From an uncultured Stenotrophomonas sp. (GTDB lineage: Bacteria; Pseudomonadota; Gammaproteobacteria; Xanthomonadales; Xanthomonadaceae): a stretch of 37,800 nt of DNA. Below are positions 10,135-17,052 of the stretch, one piece after another. Position 1 is the stretch's first letter; each line of letters starts with the position of its first letter. The translations under genes were made by a program, and so were the position numbers. The notes beneath the pieces were generated by a model. The model searched no databases. It had not been told where the DNA came from and was given only the letters and a program-made list of their open reading frames with translations. Where the stretch lies: positions 1-37,800 of the forward strand of contig CAJYNG010000024.1 of assembly GCA_913775725.1 (NCBI GenBank), in the 5' to 3' direction.

Positions 10135-10236
10135 GGCCGGGTGGGTAGGCATTGCGGGGACGCCGTAAACCCATCCTTGGGGGCTTGGCCGCGGCATCCA
10201 TGCCGCGGACACCCCGCAATGCCTACCCACCCGGCC
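10135..10236. repeat. Palindromic module, copy 1
   Basis: Perfect 25-bp arms (10135-10159 and 10212-10236) enclose a conserved segment 'ACGCCGTAAACCCATCC' (from 10160) with a G-run, and a smaller perfect hairpin CCGCGGCAT-CC-ATGCCGCGG (10189-10208). The whole unit can form a cruciform, or an RNA stem with an internal hairpin. Copy 2 lies 330 bp away in reverse orientation. Confidence 0.85.
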
Positions 10237-10320
10237 GCTGACAGGTTCCTGGTGCCTGCCGCCACCCACGGAGAAGAAAAAGAAGATCAAAAGCAAAAGC
10301 GGCCTGGCTGGCCGCTTCCT

Positions 10321-10388
10321 GTAGAGCCGAGCCCACGCTCGGCTGCATTCAAGCCAGTCCGCGAAGCCGAGCGCAGGCTCGGCTCTAC
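10321..10388. repeat. SMAG (REP) dimer, inverted pair
   Basis: GTAGAGCCGAGC...GCTCGGCT (10321-10344) and its inverted partner AGCCGAGC...GCTCGGCTCTAC (10365-10388) match the Stenotrophomonas GTAG-headed REP family: a GTAG tetranucleotide followed by a GC-rich stem-loop. A separate hairpin AGCGGCC-TGGCT-GGCCGCT (10298-10316) precedes it. Confidence 0.88.
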
Positions 10389-10470
10389 ACGAGCAAGCGC
10401 AGCGCGCGACCCGCTTCTGCTGTCCTTTTTCTTTTTCGTGGCTGGACGCGCCGAGAAACTGTCAGGGGTC

Positions 10471-10566
10471 GGGCGGGGTGGGTTCGCGGGACCGTTGGCG
10501 CCATGGATGGCGCCATCGAGCCCCCAGGGATGGGTTTACGGCGTGTCCCGCGAACCCACCCCGCCC
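10471..10566. repeat. Palindromic module, copy 2 (inverted relative to copy 1)
   Basis: Perfect 22-bp arms (10471-10492 and 10545-10566) enclose a hairpin GGCGCCAT-GG-ATGGCGCC (10497-10514) and the reverse of the conserved segment of copy 1 (10521-10544, 'GGGATGGGTTTACGGCGT'). The arm sequences differ from copy 1 but remain perfectly self-complementary. Confidence 0.85.
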
Positions 10567-10628
10567 GGCCCAATCACATGAATCGCTCTACGCGACCACC
10601 CACGAGGGGCCGCGCCGTTGGCTGGAAA

Positions 10629-11081
10629 CTACGGCCACCAGCCATGCCCGAACCGCGCGTAATGATCCGCCGCCCGCTCGAACGGATTGCGCGCACTCAC
10701 CCCGCCGCACAGCAGGTACACCGGCAGGTACAGCGGCCCCAGCACCATGTACTGGTAAACGTGCGCGCGTTCGTGGTCATCCAGCCGGATCAGCGGCTCC
10801 ACGCCCCACCCCGCCTGATGGGCATAGGTACGGCAGGAAATGCCCAGGTCGTGGCCGGTGTGCAGGATCACATTGCCCAATGTGATCGCCCCACCCGGCC
10901 CCCACGGCCAGCGGTCGAACACAAGCGCGCAGTCACGCCCGCTCCAGCGCAATGTCGCGCCGCCGAGCATGCCGGCCACGCCGCCAATCACGCCGAGCAG
11001 GGAATTGGGTGACGTCCACACCGCGCCCAGCACCTGCAGCGCGCGCAGCCAGATCGGCCAGGGCTCCGGGGCAGTCTTCAA
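10629..11081 (-). CDS. Conserved hypothetical protein with HERAH motif, coupled to pspC-like gene
   Basis: A 150-residue protein read from a TTG start whose bases overlap the TGA stop of the upstream PspC gene (TTGA), so translation is probably coupled. The N-terminal half is hydrophobic ('WLRALQVLGAVWTSPNSLLG', 'VIGGVAGMLGG'). The C-terminal half has 'GNVILHTGHDLG', 'DDHERAHVYQYMVLGPLYLP' and 'NPFERAADHYARFG'. H-E-R-A-H resembles an HExxH zinc site with the later E-x-x-A-D as a possible third ligand, but I cannot name the family and activity is not established. The gene-free region to the left starts right after its stop. Confidence 0.7.
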   Translation of the reverse strand: MKTAPEPWPIWLRALQVLGAVWTSPNSLLGVIGGVAGMLGGATLRWSGRDCALVFDRWPWGPGGAITLGNVILHTGHDLGISCRTYAHQAGWGVEPLIRLDDHERAHVYQYMVLGPLYLPVYLLCGGVSARNPFERAADHYARFGHGWWP

Positions 11082-11281
11082 TCGGCCTCGTTCGGCATCA
11101 GCAGCCACAGGATCAGGTAGACCAGGATGCCGGGGAAGGCCGCCGAACCGATCGAGACCAGCACGAACACGATACGCAACAGCGTGGGGTTCCAGCCGAA
11201 GCGGTGGGCGATGCCGCCCATCACGCCGGCAATCATGCGGTCGTTCAATGAACGCGACAGCGTGCGCGGCGTGGTGTTCAT
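11078..11281 (-). CDS. PspC-domain membrane protein
   Basis: A 67-residue protein consisting of one PspC domain: 'LNDRMIAGVMGGIAHRFGWN', then a long membrane segment 'LLRIVFVLVSIGSAAFPGIL', then 'YLILWLLMPNEAD'. PspC-type proteins are small inner-membrane proteins linked to envelope-stress signalling. The short form without other domains is common in proteobacteria, and its exact role here is unknown. The next gene starts inside its stop codon. Confidence 0.9.
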   Translation of the reverse strand: MNTTPRTLSRSLNDRMIAGVMGGIAHRFGWNPTLLRIVFVLVSIGSAAFPGILVYLILWLLMPNEAD

Positions 11282-11311
11282 GGCGGTTCTCCTGGGCTAC
11301 GGGAAAAAGCG

Positions 11312-11333
11312 GTCGAGCATGGCTCGACTCTAC
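11312..11333 (-). repeat. SMAG (REP) element
   Basis: On the minus strand it reads GTAGAGTCGAGC-CAT-GCTCGACC: a GTAG head followed by a stem-loop. It lies between the DUF5329 gene and the pspC-like gene, 30 bp upstream of the pspC start, where it may also act as an mRNA-stabilising or terminator-like structure. Confidence 0.8.
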
Positions 11334-11346
11334 ACCGCCCCTATGT

Positions 11347-11718
11347 CTACGGCGTGCGGTGGCGCAGGGCCTGCAGGCGGGCACCAAACCAGGCGGCTGC
11401 GGTCTGTTCAGGCTGGCCCGGGCATTGGATGCGATAAGGTTTGCCGCTCATGCTGCTCTGGCTGGCGGCACGCTCGATGAACTGCTCGGCGCTGTCCACC
11501 ATGTTCTTCTTCAACAGGTAGTCGTACTTGCGCTGCAGATGCGCCCGCGCATCGCTGCCGTCGTACCAGCTGCCATTGCGCTGGAACCGGCACTGGGAGC
11601 CGTCCAGGCTGGAGATCAGCTGGGCGATCTCCCGCCGTGCATCCGCACTGGGTGCGGCGTGGGCAAGCGGCGCTGCCAGCAGTGCCGCAAGAATCAACAG
11701 AATCCGGTACGTCATCAT
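11347..11718 (-). CDS. Periplasmic DUF5329-family protein
   Basis: A 123-residue protein with a signal peptide ('MMTYRILLILAALLAAPLAHA') and a mature domain matching the DUF5329 pattern: 'EIAQLISSLDGSQCRFQRNG', 'WYDGSDARAHLQRKYDYLLKK', 'FIERAASQSSMSGKPYRI'. The family is periplasmic, all-helical and functionally uncharacterised. Two cysteines could form a disulfide. A G-run ribosome site stands directly before two consecutive ATG codons, so the true start may be the second one (11715). It lies just downstream of phaC on the same strand, separated by a SMAG element. Confidence 0.85.
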   Translation of the reverse strand: MMTYRILLILAALLAAPLAHAAPSADARREIAQLISSLDGSQCRFQRNGSWYDGSDARAHLQRKYDYLLKKNMVDSAEQFIERAASQSSMSGKPYRIQCPGQPEQTAAAWFGARLQALRHRTP

Positions 11719-11729
11719 CCCCCCAGGTC

Positions 11730-11752
11730 AGTCAAGCATGGCTGGACTCTAC
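11730..11752 (-). repeat. SMAG (REP) element whose GTAG supplies the phaC stop codon
   Basis: On the minus strand it reads GTAGAGTCCAGC-CAT-GCTTGACT, a GTAG head plus stem-loop. The TAG of the GTAG head (11749-11751) is the in-frame stop of phaC, so the element abuts and closes the gene. Confidence 0.8.
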
Positions 11753-12816
11753 AGGTCGCGCGCCTTCAACCAGCCATCGATCGTGGCCGGTACTTCGCGC
11801 TGCGCGCGGCCGGACACGTAGATACCAATGTGGCCACCACGGAAACTGGACTCGGTGTAGTCGTCCGTGCCCAAGCGCCCGCGCATCGCGCGTGATGCGT
11901 CCGGTGGCACCAGATGGTCCTGTTCGGCATAGATGTTCAGCACCGGCAGCGTCACTTGCGACAGATCCACCGCTTCCTCGCCGATCCGCACCGTACCGTT
12001 CACCAGCCCGTTGCCCTGGTAGAACTGCTTGATGAAGTCGCGGAACGCCTCGCCCGCCAGGTCCGGCGAATCGAAGATCCACTTCTCCATGCGCAGGAAA
12101 TCCTCCAGCGCCGCCTTGTCGTCGAGGATGTCGAGCAGGCCAACGTACTTCTGCACGTTCAGTCGGAACGGCTTGAGCATCAGGTAACTGGCATTCATCA
12201 GGTCGGCCGGGATGTTGCCCAGCGTGTCGACCAGCAGGTCCACGTCCACCTGCCGCGCCCAGTGCGAGAGCATGTTGTCGGCGGTCTGGAAGTCGACCGG
12301 GGTGACCATGGTGATCAGCTTGCCCAGCTTCTGCCGGCGCAACGCGGCGTAGCACAGCGCGAACACGCCGCCCTGGCAGATGCCGAGCAGGTCGACCGGG
12401 CCACCACTGCGCGCGCGCAGCGCATCCACCGCGCCATCGATGTAGCGCAGCAGGTAGTCCTCCAGGGTCTGGAAGCGTTCGGACCGGTCCGGGTAGCCCC
12501 AGTCCAGCACGTAGACGTCCTGGCCCAGTGCCAGCAGCTTCTGCACCAGCGAACGGTCGGCCTGCAGGTCGACCATGTACGGCCGGTTGACCAGCGCGTA
12601 GACGATCAGCAGCGGCGTGCTCCGGGTCGGCGCCTGTTCGCCGACGAAGCGGTACAGCACCACCTTGCCGTCGCGCCACACTTCCTCACGCGCGGTCACG
12701 CCATAGTCCACGTCTTCCACCTGCGGCAGCAGCTTCAGCCCTTCCATCAGCTTGCGCTGCATGGCCAGGGTCTCCTGCATCAGGTCATCGGCGTTGAAGC
12801 CCAGCGGCCCCTTCAT
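11749..12816 (-). CDS. phaC: Class III poly(R)-hydroxyalkanoate synthase, subunit PhaC
   Basis: A 355-residue catalytic subunit of the two-component class III PHA synthase, which polymerises 3-hydroxyacyl-CoA into storage polyester on granules. The length and layout match class III rather than class I/II (about 560 residues). The lipase-like box is 'LLGICQGG' with nucleophile Cys147. The remaining triad residues are Asp300 ('YAEQDHLVPP') and His329 ('FRGGHIGIY'). Its ATG overlaps the TGA of phaE (ATGA), so the two subunits are translationally coupled. The stop codon lies in a SMAG element. Confidence 0.96.
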   Translation of the reverse strand: MKGPLGFNADDLMQETLAMQRKLMEGLKLLPQVEDVDYGVTAREEVWRDGKVVLYRFVGEQAPTRSTPLLIVYALVNRPYMVDLQADRSLVQKLLALGQDVYVLDWGYPDRSERFQTLEDYLLRYIDGAVDALRARSGGPVDLLGICQGGVFALCYAALRRQKLGKLITMVTPVDFQTADNMLSHWARQVDVDLLVDTLGNIPADLMNASYLMLKPFRLNVQKYVGLLDILDDKAALEDFLRMEKWIFDSPDLAGEAFRDFIKQFYQGNGLVNGTVRIGEEAVDLSQVTLPVLNIYAEQDHLVPPDASRAMRGRLGTDDYTESSFRGGHIGIYVSGRAQREVPATIDGWLKARDL

Positions 12817-13877
12817 CGGTCACGCGCCCGAGCGGAAGTGCGAGGTGCGGCCTTCTTCGCAGGTGCCTTTTTCGCTGGCGCCTTCTTTGCCGGCGCAGCC
12901 TTCTTCGCGGCCTTGCGCGCAGCTGGCTTCACCTTCGCCGGCGCCGGCTGCGCCACCGGATCGACCGCGGCGGTTCCGGCCAGCACCGCCACCTGCGCCT
13001 GCAGGCGGCGCAGGCTGCGCTCCAGCTCGGCGATACGGCGGTGTGCGGCATCCATCTCGCTGCGGGTCGGCAGGCCGATACGTTCACTCATCTGTTCCAC
13101 CTCGCGCTGCAGGCCGGCGCGCAGGCGCATCTGTGCGTTGCCCAGCGAGGCATATACCTGCTGGAACGGCTCGGACATGGCGACCTTGGCGTAGGCCTCC
13201 TCGGCCACTTCGATCCACAGGTCGAACATCGCGCGGGCGCTGGTCAGCTGGCTGCCGGGCTGCTCGTGCTCGGCCAGGCGCTGCTCGAACAGCGCGAAGG
13301 CCTCGTCCAGCGCCTGCTTGATCTGATCGACGTAGGCGCGCGAATGCTGCTGGTACTCCTCCTGCGCCCGCAGCAGTGCCTGCCAGCGGGCCTGGTGCTC
13401 ACGGCCGGGGCCGAACGCCGGGCTCTGCAGCCACGGGCCGGCCTGCAGCTGGAACTGCTGCAGCCATGCAGCGAATTCGGGCACGGCGGCGCCGGCCTGG
13501 GTGCTGCCACGGGCGCCTTGCAGCATCCACTGCAGCATGCCGTCGCCCTGCCCCTGCACCGCCTCGCGCCAGGCATGGGCCACATCAGCGCTGCTGGCGT
13601 CGCGGCCGGCGAAGCGCGCAGCGACCTCCTGCATGGTGCCGTACCAGCTGCCCGCCTGTTCGCGGAAACGGCGCACCGCATCTTCCGGCGCGCCCTGCCC
13701 CTGTTCGGGCAGCAGCTGACCCCACCAATCGAACAGCCGCTTCCAGCTGCCGGGGTCGTCGCCAGCCGGCGCACCGGGCGTGGTCGCATGGCGCAGGGCA
13801 TCGCCCCAGGCGCCGAAATACTGCCGGGCCAGTGTCTCGAAATCGCTGCTGCCGGCGTCATGGGCCGAGCTGGTCAT
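12813..13877 (-). CDS. phaE: Class III PHA synthase subunit PhaE with histone H1-like tail
   Basis: A 354-residue partner subunit needed for PhaC activity. The PhaE pattern is visible in 'FETLARQYFGAWGDALRH', 'LLRAQEEYQQHSRAYVDQIK' and the C-terminal region 'GLPTRSEMDAAHRRIAELER', the coiled-coil part found in PhaE proteins. The last ~45 residues are a Lys/Ala/Pro-rich tail of 'KKAPAKKAPAKKA' repeats, like the nucleoid-binding tails of PhaF phasins and histone H1-like proteins. Such a tail could tether granules or synthase to DNA. The gene lies 22 bp downstream of pssA and overlaps phaC. Confidence 0.92.
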   Translation of the reverse strand: MTSSAHDAGSSDFETLARQYFGAWGDALRHATTPGAPAGDDPGSWKRLFDWWGQLLPEQGQGAPEDAVRRFREQAGSWYGTMQEVAARFAGRDASSADVAHAWREAVQGQGDGMLQWMLQGARGSTQAGAAVPEFAAWLQQFQLQAGPWLQSPAFGPGREHQARWQALLRAQEEYQQHSRAYVDQIKQALDEAFALFEQRLAEHEQPGSQLTSARAMFDLWIEVAEEAYAKVAMSEPFQQVYASLGNAQMRLRAGLQREVEQMSERIGLPTRSEMDAAHRRIAELERSLRRLQAQVAVLAGTAAVDPVAQPAPAKVKPAARKAAKKAAPAKKAPAKKAPAKKAAPRTSARARDR

Positions 13878-13899
13878 CGCAGGCCTCCGCAGGGCTGGC

Positions 13900-14514
13900 T
13901 CATGGCTTGGGGATACGCAGGGTCTTGCTGATCATCAGCGACCCGGACAGGGCGAACAGCAGCACCATCGGATGCAGCTGCCACGGACCGATCTGCCACT
14001 GGCCGAACCAGATGTCCCGACCGATGGCGCCGGTGCCGGCAGCGATCGCCAGCACGATCACCAGCACCAGGCTGGTCGGGATCGGGGTGCCTTCGAAATA
14101 CGTGACCTTGCCCTCGTCGCCGGCCAGTGCCTCGGCGGTGACGTTGTAGCGCGCCAGGCGGCTGACACCGCAGCAGACGAAGTAGCTCAGCACCAGCCAG
14201 TCCCAGCCGCCCTGCATGCCGCAGGCATAGGCCAGCGCCGCCGGCGCCACACCGAAGGAGATCACGTCGGACAACGAATCCAGCTCGCGGCCCAGGGTGG
14301 AACTGGACTTGCGCCAACGCGCGATGCGCCCGTCGAGGGCGTCGAAGATGAAGGCCAGCGGGATCAGCGCCATGCCGAACAGCAGGTAGCCACGCTCGCC
14401 ATCCTGCAGGAAGCGCATCGCGGCAAACACCGCACCGGTGCCGCAGAAAGCATTGGCCAGGGTGAACCAGTCGGCCAGCTGGAATTCGCGCAGCATCGAG
14501 AAGTGACGTTTCAT
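13900..14514 (-). CDS. pssA: CDP-diacylglycerol--serine O-phosphatidyltransferase
   Basis: A 204-residue integral membrane enzyme that joins CDP-diacylglycerol and L-serine to make phosphatidylserine, the precursor of phosphatidylethanolamine. The CDP-alcohol phosphotransferase signature is complete: D58-x2-D61-G62-x2-A65-R66-x8-G75-x3-D79-x3-D83, in 'FDALDGRIARWRKSSSTLGR'. Five or six hydrophobic helices follow. It is the first gene of a same-strand run pssA-phaE-phaC with short gaps, so PHA synthesis may share its promoter in the 14.5-14.8 kb gap. Confidence 0.93.
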   Translation of the reverse strand: MKRHFSMLREFQLADWFTLANAFCGTGAVFAAMRFLQDGERGYLLFGMALIPLAFIFDALDGRIARWRKSSSTLGRELDSLSDVISFGVAPAALAYACGMQGGWDWLVLSYFVCCGVSRLARYNVTAEALAGDEGKVTYFEGTPIPTSLVLVIVLAIAAGTGAIGRDIWFGQWQIGPWQLHPMVLLFALSGSLMISKTLRIPKP

Positions 14515-14858
14515 GGAGTCTCACGGAGCATCAAGGCCCACAGGTTACCGCGAGCGCCGCTGCCGGCGACAGCGCCTACAGGACTGATTCTTCACCGCCC
14601 CCTCACCTACCCTCACCGGCGGTGAATTTTTCGCCACCCATCTTGACAGCCTAGGGGGGTGGCGCCTGTCGCGGCTTATCCACAAAGTTGCCCACGCGTA
14701 ATCCACACCCCCTGTGGACAACCAGATCTCACCGACTGCGACGGTGGACATTTCCTCATCACCCCGGAGCGGGGTTTCCCTACTTCCCAAGCCACAAGGT
14801 CGGCGCTATGGTCACCGGCGGACCCGCCGCCGCCACGTCCGAAACTCTGCAACGGACG
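14515..14858. other. Intergenic region between pssA and the methyltransferase, with a cluster of DnaA-box-like sites
   Basis: About 340 bp without a supported gene between two divergent genes. Within 46 bp it holds one perfect DnaA box TTATCCACA (14676-14684) and two one-mismatch boxes, TAATCCACA (14699-14707) and TGTGGACAA (14713-14721, opposite strand). A small hairpin CCCC-GGAGC-GGGG (about 14762-14774) lies nearer the methyltransferase. Promoters for both genes must lie here, but I cannot fix them with confidence. Confidence 0.5.
14676..14721. promoter_or_regulatory. Three clustered DnaA-box-like sites
   Basis: TTATCCACA (exact consensus TTATNCACA), TAATCCACA (one mismatch) and, on the other strand, TTGTCCACA (one mismatch), spaced 23 and 14 bp apart. 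A DnaA-controlled promoter or a titration/DARS-like site are possibilities. Nothing around it suggests the replication origin (no dnaA, dnaN, gyrB or rpmH). Confidence 0.45.
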
Positions 14859-15509
14859 ATGATGATGCTGGATGCTCCCACCCTGGCCGCACAACTGCGG
14901 CAGCCCCATGGCGAGGCCGCGCTGGCGGTCGCCGACTCGATGAACCGCAGCAACGGCGCACTCAACCTGGCCGCGATCGGGCTGCTGGCCGTTGGCGCTG
15001 GCGAACGGATCCTGGAGGTCGGCCCGGGCAATGCGGCCTTCGCACCACTGATGCTGCAGGCCGCCGGCAGCCACTATCTGGGCATCGAGCTGTCCACGGC
15101 CATGGTCGAGGCCGGCAACCAGCGGCTGGCCAGCGCCGGGTTGGCCGAGCGTGCGGCAATGCGACATGGCGACGCCCATGCGCTGCCGGTCGCCGATGCC
15201 ACGATGGATGCCGCGCTCGCGGTCAACACCCTGTACTTCTGGCCGAACCTTGCCCCGGTGCTGGACGAGCTGGCGCGGGTACTGGGCCGGGGCGGCCGCC
15301 TGTGCCTGGCCTTCGGCGATGCCAGCTTCATGCGCAGCCTGCCATTTGCCGCCGACTTCCAGCTGCATGAGCTGGACGCGGTGGAGCTTGCCCTGCGTGT
15401 GTCGGACTTCCGCGTCTCGGCCTGGCGCAGCCACCGGGAATCCGCGGCCGGTAATGACGGCCAGACCCGCGAAAAGCACTTCCACCTGCTGCTGGCACAG
15501 CGGCGCTGA
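14859..15509 (+). CDS. Class I SAM-dependent methyltransferase
   Basis: A protein of about 216 residues with the Rossmann-type methyltransferase fold: motif I 'ILEVGPGNAAFAPLM', the acidic loop 'YLGIELSTAMVEAG', motif 'GDAHALPVADATMDAALAVN', and 'LDELARVLGRGGRLCLAFGD', as in UbiE/Methyltransf_11 proteins. Small molecules are the usual substrates; which one is unknown. The start is uncertain: ATG 14859 (followed by two more ATGs, with GGA upstream) fits the conserved part, while ATG 14808 with AAGG at 8 nt is a real alternative adding 17 residues. The gene ends next to a SMAG pair shared with the convergent MATE gene. Confidence 0.85.
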   Translation: MMMLDAPTLAAQLRQPHGEAALAVADSMNRSNGALNLAAIGLLAVGAGERILEVGPGNAAFAPLMLQAAGSHYLGIELSTAMVEAGNQRLASAGLAERAAMRHGDAHALPVADATMDAALAVNTLYFWPNLAPVLDELARVLGRGGRLCLAFGDASFMRSLPFAADFQLHELDAVELALRVSDFRVSAWRSHRESAAGNDGQTREKHFHLLLAQRR

Positions 15510-15513
15510 AGGG

Positions 15514-15576
15514 GTAGAGCCGGCCGCTGGGCGGCTGCCCCGGCCATTCCGGATTGCCGGCCAGCGGCTGCACTAC
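15514..15576. repeat. SMAG-like inverted pair between convergent genes; its right GTAG supplies the MATE stop codon
   Basis: GTAGAGCCGGCCGCTGG (from 15514) faces CCAGCGGCTGCACTAC (to 15576), an inverted pair of GTAG-headed stems of the REP type. The TAG in the right-hand GTAG (15573-15575 on the minus strand) is the stop codon of the MATE gene. The structure can serve as a terminator for both convergent genes. Confidence 0.7.
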
Positions 15577-16934
15577 CCAGCCTGCACCCGCCGCCAGCGA
15601 GCAAAACAGAGCACCTGCATCACCAGCATGGCCACCAGTCCCAATGGCCACGCCCACCACAGCCCCGGCAGACCATGCCGCGCCTGCAGCCACATCGCCA
15701 GCGGCAGCTCCAGCAGCAGTACCGCCGCCATGCCCAGCAACGCCGGCAACAACACCGTGCCACTGCCTCGCATCACTCCGACCAGCACCGCACTGCCTCC
15801 CATCGCCAGCACACCCCACACCACCGTGCGCAACTGCTGCGTGGCCAGTTCTCGCACGTCGGTCGCCGCCAGGATCAGCCCGGTCAGCCAGGGCGCCAGC
15901 GCCATCACCAGCAGCACCACCGCCGCCAGCATCGCCACCCCGAGCAGTACACCGGTGCGGGCAATGGCGGGCAACCGTTCCGTACGCCCGGCACCCATCG
16001 CATGCGCCGCAAGGATGGTGGCGGTAATACCCAGCGACATCGCCGGCAGCTGCACCCAGCTCATCAACTGGTTGACCGCACCGTAGGCGGCCGTCGCTGT
16101 GTAGCCATAGCGGTTGATCCAGCCCAGCAACACGATTTCGGCGATGGCCAGGCTGAGCATCTGCAGCGAAGACGGTACGCCGATGCGCAGCATCGAGCGG
16201 ATGAGCGCGCCATCAAAACGGATGGCACGCAGCAGCTCACGTCCCGGTGCCAGAGGATGTCCTACCCGATGCCAGCGCCACAGCAACCAGCCCAGAGCCA
16301 ACAGTGAGGCAAACGCCGCCGATACGGCCGCACTGGCCGAACCCAGCTGCGGCAGGCCGGCCCAACCCAGGATCAACAGCGGCGTGCACAACAAGCCGGC
16401 CACCGTGGCCAACAGCAGTGCCTGCAGTGGTGTCTTCGCATCGCCCACCGCACGGCTCACCGCAGTGGCCAGCCACAGCAGGAAGAACGCCGGTGCAGCC
16501 AGCAGCAGCACGCGTGCGTACACGATGGACTCGCCGAGAATCGGTACCGGTGTGCCCAGTGCCGCCAGCAGCTGTGGCGCGAAACCGCCGCCCATGGCCA
16601 TCACCAGCACCGACAACAGCAGGATCAGTGCCACCGCACTGCCGGCCACCGCGCGCACCTGCTGCGGCTGGCCCGCCCCCCAGGCCTGGCCGATCAGCAC
16701 CATCGCGCCCGTCGCCAGGCCCATCACCAGGGCCAGCAGCAGGAAGAAGACCGGGAAGAACGCGGCGACCGCAGCCACCGCCTGTGTGCCAAGCAGGTGG
16801 CCGAGGTAGATGTTGTCCAGCGTGCCTGCGGCCAGTTGCAGCGCATTGGTCAGCAGCATCGGCAGCAGCAGCGCCAGGTAGGTGCGCCACAGCGGTGGTG
16901 CTGCCGGAGGTGTCGGATGTGCAAGGGTGCTCAT
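15573..16934 (-). CDS. MATE-family multidrug/toxin efflux transporter
   Basis: A 453-residue protein with about twelve membrane helices in two homologous halves, the standard size of a MATE (NorM/DinF-type) cation-coupled exporter. Typical features are the first helix 'YLALLLPMLLTNALQLAAGT' followed by 'LDNIYLGHLLGTQAVAAVAA', 'GATGAMVLIGQAWGAGQPQQ'-like spacing after helix 2, and 'RIGVPSSLQMLSLAIAEIVL' opening the second half. It exports drugs, dyes or metabolites in exchange for Na+ or H+; the substrate cannot be read off. ATG 16934 is chosen because the family begins just there; the open frame further upstream is not family-like. Confidence 0.92.
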   Translation of the reverse strand: MSTLAHPTPPAAPPLWRTYLALLLPMLLTNALQLAAGTLDNIYLGHLLGTQAVAAVAAFFPVFFLLLALVMGLATGAMVLIGQAWGAGQPQQVRAVAGSAVALILLLSVLVMAMGGGFAPQLLAALGTPVPILGESIVYARVLLLAAPAFFLLWLATAVSRAVGDAKTPLQALLLATVAGLLCTPLLILGWAGLPQLGSASAAVSAAFASLLALGWLLWRWHRVGHPLAPGRELLRAIRFDGALIRSMLRIGVPSSLQMLSLAIAEIVLLGWINRYGYTATAAYGAVNQLMSWVQLPAMSLGITATILAAHAMGAGRTERLPAIARTGVLLGVAMLAAVVLLVMALAPWLTGLILAATDVRELATQQLRTVVWGVLAMGGSAVLVGVMRGSGTVLLPALLGMAAVLLLELPLAMWLQARHGLPGLWWAWPLGLVAMLVMQVLCFARWRRVQAG

Positions 16935-17052
16935 GGGATTCTCTGGGCAAGGCGCCGCCCTGCCCGGCGTTTCCGCCAGCAAAGCAAGCACAGGGGAGGC
17001 GGGCCGCGGCCCGCGATCAGGTGGCGCCGTCGCTCAGCAACGGCGCGGTGGC

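Larger units (their letters stand above)
10061..10629. repeat. Nested inverted-repeat region with a SMAG dimer at its centre
   Basis: This gene-free stretch is built almost symmetrically around about 10350. The outer arms 10061-10106 and 10591-10629 are inverted copies sharing 'CAGCCAACGG' and 'CCCCTCGTGGGTGG'. Inside them lie two self-complementary modules (10135-10236 and 10471-10566) in opposite orientation, then a purine tract (about 10271-10299) facing a pyrimidine tract (about 10417-10438), and in the middle an inverted pair of SMAG elements (10321-10388). No open frame with a ribosome site was found inside. From 9867 to 10060 I see only the small inverted repeat noted separately. Confidence 0.8.

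Noticed and set aside
10061-10629. Insertion sequence or MITE with target duplication, or a CRISPR array
   Set aside because: No transposase, no clear direct target repeats, and the repeats are inverted and not regularly spaced.
14676-14721. Replication origin
   Set aside because: Three DnaA-like boxes without dnaA/dnaN/gyrB/rpmH, a boxes array or an AT-rich unwinding element do not make an origin.
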